The notes under the pieces were generated by a model. That model did not search any database, had not been told where the DNA came from, and was given only the letters and a program-made list of their open reading frames with translations. Shown here one piece after another: positions 58,063 to 64,000 of a DNA stretch of 64,000 nt. The translations under genes and the position numbers were made by a program. Origin of the DNA: an uncultured Pseudomonadota bacterium (lineage in GTDB: Bacteria > Pseudomonadota > Alphaproteobacteria > Rs-D84); NCBI GenBank assembly GCA_937885575.1, contig CALABO010000014.1, forward strand, positions 62,001 to 126,000, given 5' to 3'. Within the stretch, counting starts at the first letter, position 1; each line of letters opens with the position of its first letter.

Positions 58063-59607
58063 ATGAATACGATTATGCGCAGGGCCCTTTTGGGGTGTTC
58101 GTTGGGTGCATTGGTGGTTGGATATGCGGGTGCCGCGGGGACATATTACACCGGGAACTATCGGTCGCCACAGCAAAATTATGCCAAAACATCGTATGCC
58201 GCACGTCAGCAACAGCAGCAAACAAGTTACGCCCAAGATACGATGTACACACGGACGCGAACCGTTTCGCCGAACAGTAATGCCTATATCAGTGCACCAT
58301 ATCAAGATTACACGCGTGTGGTTGGCACCGGTGACCAGCAGGTGACGAATCAAACAAAAATTGTGGATAATAAAAACAAGGTCGAAAAAGGTTTTTTTAT
58401 GAACCTGGGGCTGGCGCATGAATTTGCAAATTGGAACTTTGATATGCAGAGCGCCGGCAGTAAGTTGCACTATGACAATATTCGATGGAACGTGATAGAA
58501 GGCGATATGAAATATGTGTTCGGTGGCGATAAAACACCGTTGCAGATAGAGGCCGGCGCAAAGTATGGTATGCAATTTGGTGATTCCACCATGGTCGATG
58601 ATGATATTACAAGTGGTGGATATTTTATTACCGAATGGTGGAAAGATAATGATGGTAATGGAACGGCGGATGAATTGCTTGGGCAACAGATGGGGCATTC
58701 GCTGTCCATCGGGTCCAGCAGCAGTGGCAACATGCTCGGTCTTTATGCCGGGTTCGGGTTGCCGGATACATTTCGGATTGGTGTTGCGCGCGTGACGCCG
58801 TCAATTGGGTACCGGTATTTGAAATATAAATTGGAAACCAAGGATGACTATGGATTGACGGTTGATACCGGGTATTGCACGAATGTGAACGGTGGTGACG
58901 AAGTGCAATGCGATCCAATTGTTATTATCAAATATAACAATACGCAACAGGTTTTATGGAATCCAGAGGTTGATCAATACGGTTTTTGGACAATTGCAAA
59001 TGGGGCGACGGGTGTAAGTACCGGTGGAACATATATGTTCCATTTGCCAAGTGTAAGTCATTCGTATGAAACAACATGGATGGGGCCATATTTGGCGCTT
59101 GATTTGGATTATGATGTAAATGTTTATAATAAATTTAATGCGCGTTTTGAATTGGGATTGCCGATGTATACTTCGACCGGGGACCAACCGTATCGTATTG
59201 ATTGGCAGCATCCAAAAAGTGTCGAAGACAAGGGCGGATTTGGTGATGCGTGGCATATTGGATTGGGCGCGAATTATATGACGGCGTTGACCGAAAGTGT
59301 GTTTTTCTCGCTTGGGTTCACATTTGATTACTACACTATGTCCGGGGGCGAGGCGAATACGTACCTAAACAGTGGGTATTATGCGGATATTTATAATGAT
59401 TTGTACACTTATTATGCGGGGCTATCGGTAAATGCGGGCAAGACCCAGGCGGAAATACAGCAATATATGTTGGACAACGATGCGACCGTTCAAAACATTG
59501 CACAGATAGAGGCAGAATGTCCGGGTTGGGTTTGCAAGGTTGACAATGAAATCGAATCGATTTATAAATCTATGGGAATCCATGTTGGAATTCAGGCAAA
59601 GTTTTAG
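58063..59607 (+). CDS. Outer-membrane beta-barrel protein
   Basis: This 514-aa protein has a signal peptide and a Gln/Tyr-rich linker (YAARQQQQQTSYAQ, about 45-60). Many amphipathic strands follow (IGYRYLKYKLETK, PYLALDLDYDVNVY, FFSLGFTFDYYTM), and the C-terminal residue is Phe (IQAKF). Two cysteines (CTNVNGGDEVQC) may form a loop disulfide. Ligand unknown. It begins a run of envelope genes with the next two. AATAGGAG precedes the start. Confidence 0.82.
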   Translation: MNTIMRRALLGCSLGALVVGYAGAAGTYYTGNYRSPQQNYAKTSYAARQQQQQTSYAQDTMYTRTRTVSPNSNAYISAPYQDYTRVVGTGDQQVTNQTKIVDNKNKVEKGFFMNLGLAHEFANWNFDMQSAGSKLHYDNIRWNVIEGDMKYVFGGDKTPLQIEAGAKYGMQFGDSTMVDDDITSGGYFITEWWKDNDGNGTADELLGQQMGHSLSIGSSSSGNMLGLYAGFGLPDTFRIGVARVTPSIGYRYLKYKLETKDDYGLTVDTGYCTNVNGGDEVQCDPIVIIKYNNTQQVLWNPEVDQYGFWTIANGATGVSTGGTYMFHLPSVSHSYETTWMGPYLALDLDYDVNVYNKFNARFELGLPMYTSTGDQPYRIDWQHPKSVEDKGGFGDAWHIGLGANYMTALTESVFFSLGFTFDYYTMSGGEANTYLNSGYYADIYNDLYTYYAGLSVNAGKTQAEIQQYMLDNDATVQNIAQIEAECPGWVCKVDNEIESIYKSMGIHVGIQAKF

Positions 59608-59631
59608 GGCATTTATAAAGGTATGACAAGT

Positions 59632-60240
59632 ATGAAAAAATTTTTATTGATTGCGGTTTTATACTTTACACCGGTGGTTGCGATGGCGGCGGGGCTTTCT
59701 GGCACGGCGCATGTGAATATGACAAGTGACACTGCCGCAACGGCGAAAAAAATGGCGTTTGATGATGCGCGGCGGCAAATTATTGTTGATGTATTGTCGC
59801 CTTATTCCGATGCGGCGGCGTTACGCACGGCGGTCGCAAACGAAAAAAACGCAGTGCTGACTACGCTTATTGAAAGTTCGGGAATTTCGGGCGAAAAACT
59901 TTCGGACACGACGTATTCGGCGAATATAAAGATGACCGTGAATCGGGTTGCTGCAAAAAATTGGCTTGCCGGACAAGACGTTCGTAATTGGCTTTCAACC
60001 GAAGAAGAAACGGGCGGAAAATTCACAATTGTCGCGACATTAAATGATAAATTCGCGGACTGGGGGCAAATTCAGCGCGTGGCAAATGGTGCGGGTGTCG
60101 ATTTGGAAACTGAATCTATAAACGGGAAGCAAATCGTCTTTCGGGCAAATGCCGGTCGGCGCGGGGCGCTAACGGCGGCGCTGCGTGAAAATGGTTGGCG
60201 GTACCAAGATAGGGATGGACTTTTACATATCTTTAAGTAA
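59632..60240 (+). CDS. Periplasmic protein of unknown function
   Basis: This 202-aa protein has a signal peptide ending VAMAAG. The domain begins GTAHVNMTSDTAATAKKMAFDDARRQ, the sort of helix-strand pattern seen in LPP20/FlgT-like domains. Assignment to a family is tentative. ATG 59632 has AAAGG 10 nt upstream; the ATG at 59623 is too close to it. It is 24 nt downstream of the beta-barrel gene. Confidence 0.72.
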   Translation: MKKFLLIAVLYFTPVVAMAAGLSGTAHVNMTSDTAATAKKMAFDDARRQIIVDVLSPYSDAAALRTAVANEKNAVLTTLIESSGISGEKLSDTTYSANIKMTVNRVAAKNWLAGQDVRNWLSTEEETGGKFTIVATLNDKFADWGQIQRVANGAGVDLETESINGKQIVFRANAGRRGALTAALRENGWRYQDRDGLLHIFK

Positions 60241-60275
60241 TAATTTCGTCGGGAATAAAATCAAAGGATTTACTG

Positions 60276-61139
60276 ATGAAAAAAATTTCTGTGGCTTTGT
60301 GCGCGGCGGCTATGCCTTTTGCGGTGTTCGCGTCGGATGTTGATTTAGAAGGTAAAGAACTGATTTTGAACATTCGGCGAATCGGACTTGATTTGTCCAA
60401 GACCACGGTTCGGCATTCTGATGAATATTATAATTCGCCGATTTCCGCACTAAGTGCCGATAGCCAAGAATTTATCAAGGGTGTGTTTGATACGGCGTTG
60501 GAATATACACATGGACGTTTGAATTGGGACAACAGTTTGTTTATGGAATACGGGCGGACGGAATTGCAACCGTATAATGAACCCAAAACCGTGAACGAAA
60601 GTGCGGATAAAATTTTATTGTCTTCTAATTTGAATTATGCGTGTTGGGATTTTGATTCGTTCAAACTTGGGCCAATGGCGCGGGCGGCGTATGAAACGGA
60701 ATTTGTCCCGGCGAATGATACGGACAATCGGTTAAAGGTTTTGCGTTCTATGGCGGGTTTTGCGGTGTTCGATTCGCCGATAATCAAAGATTTGCATATT
60801 GCGGGCGTGTATGAATATGACTTTACATATGGGCATAGGCAAGTCAGCAAACTTGCCGCGGAAATTGGTTGGCGACTTGAATACGAATTGCGCGAAGGTG
60901 TGAAATTTGCGACCGATGGATATTATCGTGAATACCTTGATTATTCGCAATATGTCGGAACGGATTTGGAACGCGATTTAAGTGTCGTTGCGCGTATGGA
61001 TACGAACCTTTGGGGTGATTTCACATTGGGACCATATTTGCAATACCGCCGTGCCAAGGCGCGCGATGCTGAAAGTTATGGCAGCAATTTTATCATCGGC
61101 CTGTCGTTTAATTATATAACCAAGTTTGGGTTGTATTAG
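60276..61139 (+). CDS. Putative outer-membrane beta-barrel protein
   Basis: This 287-aa protein has a signal peptide (ending VFASD). Strand-like amphipathic segments follow (FDTALEYTHGRLNWDN, LHIAGVYEYDFTYGH, LGPYLQYRRAKA, FIIGLSFNYITKFGLY), ending in an aromatic residue. The topology suggests a barrel of about 10-12 strands. Specific role unknown. It is followed by a strong terminator. Confidence 0.75.
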   Translation: MKKISVALCAAAMPFAVFASDVDLEGKELILNIRRIGLDLSKTTVRHSDEYYNSPISALSADSQEFIKGVFDTALEYTHGRLNWDNSLFMEYGRTELQPYNEPKTVNESADKILLSSNLNYACWDFDSFKLGPMARAAYETEFVPANDTDNRLKVLRSMAGFAVFDSPIIKDLHIAGVYEYDFTYGHRQVSKLAAEIGWRLEYELREGVKFATDGYYREYLDYSQYVGTDLERDLSVVARMDTNLWGDFTLGPYLQYRRAKARDAESYGSNFIIGLSFNYITKFGLY

Positions 61140-61154
61140 TGGAAAGTGTAAGCG

Positions 61155-61184
61155 AAACCGGCGCATTATTGCGCCGGTTTTTTG
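61155..61184 (+). terminator. Terminator after the 287-aa barrel gene
   Basis: An 11-bp stem AAACCGGCGCA/TGCGCCGGTTT with TTAT loop and T run. AGTGGAAAGTG and CACTTTCCACT flank it as inverted repeats. Confidence 0.9.
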
Positions 61185-61204
61185 TTAAATAATACCACTT
61201 TCCA

Positions 61205-63550
61205 CTATTTCACCACGCTAAAACTCATCTCGCTTGTGGTGCCGGCGGGGTCGGTGACGCGCAATATGTGTTCGCCCATGGGGACGTTGTATTGTAATGT
61301 TTCGCCGCTTTTGGTTGAACCTAAGGTTTTGTCGTCCAAGAACCAGAATAACTTTGCATCCGCGTCCGCACCGAATGCCATAAATCCAATCGGCTCAAAA
61401 TCGCGGTTTGCGGTTATTACAATTTTTGTGTCGGGAATTGGTGACACAATTATTGGCGCATCCCAATCTTCGTTTGTTTCCATGGCTTTGCATCCGGGCA
61501 TAAGCGCCGGCACGGTCTTTCGCCGGATACCCGCGCGCCGAAACATATCGATATATTCCGAATCCCAAAATTCAAAGATTTCATTGTGTGTGGTTTTTTG
61601 GTCGGCACCACACGCGCGCAGGCCGGTTTTATTATCAATTGCAATCGAACGGTGCACGGTGTTTCGGGTAAGTGGTGATTTGCCAGGAATAAAATAAGAC
61701 GCGACTTTTTTCGGGCAATATGGGCCGGCGATGTTGCCGCCGATTTCGCACATATCGACGGTTATTACGTTTAATTCGGGGCGCATAAAGTTGTTGTCCC
61801 TGATTGGTGTGCCGATTGATGCATAGTGGTTTGCAACCGTTTGGGCAAGTGCAAAATATATTGGTGCGGCGGCACGTGCGCCACTAAATTCATTGTTCGG
61901 GGTGCCGTCAAAATTGCCGACCCACACGACCAAAACAAAGTCGCCGAAAATTCCCGCCGTCCATGCGTCGCGATACGATGACGATGTGCCGGTTTTCCAA
62001 TAGTGTTTTATCGGGCTTTGCGTGTTTTTTGCAAATGGAATTTTTTTCGTCGGTGCTGATTGGTGCCCCAACATGTCGATGGTTAGAAAAAATGCCTCGG
62101 GCGATAAAATTTGTGTGATGGTTTCGTCGGGTGCATCGGTGGTTGTGCGTATTGCGCGCCGCGTGCCAAGGTTCGCCATTGTTGCGTATATGTCCGCAAG
62201 TTCGAACATTGAAACCTCCGCCCCGCCAAGCGCAACGGATATGCCGTAATGTTCCGCCGGGCGCAGGTTTGCAACGCCGGAATCAGACAGAATTTTATGA
62301 AAATTTTTTGCACCGATTTTGCGGACAAGGTTTATTGCCGGGATATTTCGCGAATGCGTCAATGCGTCGTGCGCAAGGATGGGACCGTAAAAATCGTTGT
62401 CTGAATTTTCCGGCGCATAAACGCCAAAGTTCACCCGCGCATCGCGCAGTAATGTCATGCCGTGTATCAATCCCATGTCGGTCGCGGTTGCGTAAATAAG
62501 GGGCTTTAGTGTGGAACCGGGGCTGCGCCGGGCGCGAACGCCATCGTTTTCACCGTATATTTCGCGGTCAAAATAATTTGCCGAACCAATATACGCAACG
62601 GTTTCCATTGTTTTATAATTCACCAAAATCGCCGCCGCATTTGTGACACCGTGCGACCGGCGTGTGGCGATTTCGCGCGCGATTGTTTTTTCCATTTTGG
62701 TTTGAAGATTTAAATCCAATGTTGTCGTGATTTCAGATTTCTTTATTTTTTGCGTGTTCAAAAAATCCGTAAAATGTGGCGCCAAAAAGGGCAGATCGCG
62801 CGGCGATTTTTTTTCAATTGGCATATCGGCAAAGGTCAAAAGGTTTGTGTCGGTTGGATATTCGGCGACCCATCGTTCAATCAAATTTTTACGCATAGAT
62901 TCAAGGTTTTTTATGCCGGTGGTTGTGTTTAATCCGCGCTTTACAGGGTTTTGCGGCACGGTCGCCAGTGTGATTGATTCTATTTTTGTTAAATCGCGCG
63001 CGGGTTTGCCAAAATATATTGTTGATGCGGCGCCGATGCCTTCGATATTGCCACCGTACGGCGCAAGGTTCAGGTATGCTTCGATAATTTCATCTTTGGA
63101 ATGAAACAGGTCTATGTAAATTGCCAATGCGATTTGTTGCATTTTGCCAAGAAAAGTTTTGCTGTTTATGTCGTATTTTAATCGTGCAACCTGCATGGTG
63201 ATGGTTGATGCGCCAACTGGGTGCGGGGTGTTGGACGCGTATTGCTTTATCGCGCGAAAAAGTGAAATTGGATTTATGCCGATATGATTATAAAAATGTT
63301 TGTCTTCGTATAAAATAATCGCATCAACTATGTATGGGCTTATTTTCGAAAGCGGGGTGTAAACGCGATACTTGTCATCGGCGGCAAGTGTTAGGCGCAA
63401 TAACTTTCCATCGCGATCGTAATATGCGCGCGAAAAAGAAATGTCGTTCAAAATCGGTGCGGTAAAAAAGAACCTGATAATCGCCCATATGACAACAAGC
63501 GCGCCAATGATAATTCCGAAACGGATGAAGATTTTTTTAATTCGCTTCAT
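61205..63550 (-). CDS. pbpC: Penicillin-binding protein 1C
   Basis: PBP1C (781 aa) has one N-terminal TM helix and a GT51 glycosyltransferase domain (LYEDKHFYNHIGINPISLFRA, STITMQVARL). The transpeptidase domain has SPGSTLKPLIY with the catalytic Ser, then SRN and KTGTS. A C-terminal BiPBP_C domain follows. It starts 14 nt inside the end of the alpha-2-macroglobulin gene, the same pairing as in E. coli. Together they are thought to repair or guard the envelope. Confidence 0.94.
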   Translation of the reverse strand: MKRIKKIFIRFGIIIGALVVIWAIIRFFFTAPILNDISFSRAYYDRDGKLLRLTLAADDKYRVYTPLSKISPYIVDAIILYEDKHFYNHIGINPISLFRAIKQYASNTPHPVGASTITMQVARLKYDINSKTFLGKMQQIALAIYIDLFHSKDEIIEAYLNLAPYGGNIEGIGAASTIYFGKPARDLTKIESITLATVPQNPVKRGLNTTTGIKNLESMRKNLIERWVAEYPTDTNLLTFADMPIEKKSPRDLPFLAPHFTDFLNTQKIKKSEITTTLDLNLQTKMEKTIAREIATRRSHGVTNAAAILVNYKTMETVAYIGSANYFDREIYGENDGVRARRSPGSTLKPLIYATATDMGLIHGMTLLRDARVNFGVYAPENSDNDFYGPILAHDALTHSRNIPAINLVRKIGAKNFHKILSDSGVANLRPAEHYGISVALGGAEVSMFELADIYATMANLGTRRAIRTTTDAPDETITQILSPEAFFLTIDMLGHQSAPTKKIPFAKNTQSPIKHYWKTGTSSSYRDAWTAGIFGDFVLVVWVGNFDGTPNNEFSGARAAAPIYFALAQTVANHYASIGTPIRDNNFMRPELNVITVDMCEIGGNIAGPYCPKKVASYFIPGKSPLTRNTVHRSIAIDNKTGLRACGADQKTTHNEIFEFWDSEYIDMFRRAGIRRKTVPALMPGCKAMETNEDWDAPIIVSPIPDTKIVITANRDFEPIGFMAFGADADAKLFWFLDDKTLGSTKSGETLQYNVPMGEHILRVTDPAGTTSEMSFSVVK

Positions 63551-64000
63551 TTGATACGGTGAATTTGTCCCCATCGCCAACGGCGCGAATGGCCGAATTA
63601 TACATCGCCGCCGCGGTTATGGGCGGAACCGTAAATTCGCCGGCGACCGATAGTTGCGCGCGATATGAAAACACCAGTGGTGTGCGACCAATGTTCGCGT
63701 ATACCAGCACGCGGTCTTCGCGAATTTCACTGAAATCCATATCGCCCGTAAGCGAGTCGGTTATCGGTGCAAATCCGCCCGGTAATAAATCCGATATCAC
63801 CGCGTTCTGGACATAGTCCGTGTCGCCACGCGCACGCACCGATATTTTTACATCGACAATATCACCGATTTTTCCAGAATGAATTTCGTTGCCGTCCGCG
63901 TCATAGTATTTGCGTGTGACTTCCAATCCGTGGGATGTGTTTGACACGGATTTCGGAAAACCTTGTTGCAACATTGTATAGAAAAGCGGTTCTTTACAAT
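63537..64000 (-). CDS. Bacterial alpha-2-macroglobulin, C-terminal part (5' end outside window)
   Basis: About 154 residues are visible and the frame stays open to the window edge (EPLFYTMLQQGFP). The segment matches the C-terminal domain of YfhM-type alpha-2-macroglobulins, periplasmic lipoproteins that trap proteases: VTRKYYDADGNEI, VDVKISVRARGD, ISDLLPGGFAP, VFSYRAQLSVAGEFTVPP. The thioester region is outside. It is coupled to pbpC. Confidence 0.88.
   Translation of the reverse strand, partial: CKEPLFYTMLQQGFPKSVSNTSHGLEVTRKYYDADGNEIHSGKIGDIVDVKISVRARGDTDYVQNAVISDLLPGGFAPITDSLTGDMDFSEIREDRVLVYANIGRTPLVFSYRAQLSVAGEFTVPPITAAAMYNSAIRAVGDGDKFTVSNEAN

Overview
This window comes from a bacterial chromosome, most likely an alphaproteobacterium with a compact genome. 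The lines of evidence are a CcrM-type GANTC adenine methyltransferase at the left edge, a RodZ-DusB-FtsB-UvrA neighbourhood, the GrpE/ClpP/ClpX and RpsF/RpsR/RplI blocks, and a cell envelope that is clearly Gram-negative (beta-barrels, PpiD, PBP1C with alpha-2-macroglobulin). TGA is used as a stop. Composition and gene content resemble uncultured gut Alphaproteobacteria (RF32/Enterousia-like), but that assignment is inference and would need a 16S rRNA or marker-gene tree. No rRNA, CRISPR, prophage or IS transposase is visible.

Layout. 1-5241: ccrM (cut by the edge), nrdR, a soluble lytic transglycosylase, rnhB and pgk. 5242-10301: two secreted Cys-containing proteins of unknown function and an ExbB/MotA plus OmpA/MotB-like pair. 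10302-12065: rpsF-rpsR-rplI, then a terminator and a dispersed repeat. 12066-17821: an orphan gene with a (GTTT)8 tract, a DsbA-like protein, recO-rnhA, transketolase, a YgjP-like metalloprotein and a YgiW/YdeI-like OB-fold protein. 17885-22976: ppiD, tpiA, grpE, clpP, clpX, infA. 23103-28922: two large secreted Cys-rich paralogues and an MscS channel. 29015-37194: tRNA-Arg(UCU), tspO, ftsB-like, dusB, rodZ, uvrA, a stand-alone SRP54 M-domain protein, two orphans, rlmE and a DUF805 protein. 37282-40259: two secreted proteins, one a third Cys-rich paralogue. 40379-52256: HIT protein, YggU, an orphan, LOG, tilS, ftsH, an MBL hydrolase, an ACP fused to a Cys-rich domain, prmC, an M23 peptidase and polA. 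52305-64000: a beta-barrel, pth, a Cys-rich secreted protein, a lipoprotein, the fourth Cys-rich paralogue, tRNA-Leu(AAG), two beta-barrels and a periplasmic protein, pbpC, and an alpha-2-macroglobulin C-terminus.

Themes. (1) Disulfide-rich secretome: four paralogues of 735-936 residues share a C-x6-CMDxFC...CxCS module, accompanied by several other Cys-rich exported proteins and a DsbA-like oxidoreductase. (2) Several genes without a Shine-Dalgarno sequence have a -10 hexamer ending 6-8 nt before the ATG, which suggests leaderless transcripts; two such promoters appear to be bidirectional. (3) Dispersed palindromic elements occur between genes, and a 43-nt stretch identical to one of them lies in frame inside polA, reminiscent of Rickettsia palindromic elements. 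(4) Several proteins have odd architectures: an SRP54 M domain without the GTPase, an ACP-Cys-rich fusion, and FtsH with Ile in place of the usual pore aromatic. (5) A second repeat family of TTAGTG units begins at or just after stop codons, usually ahead of terminators.
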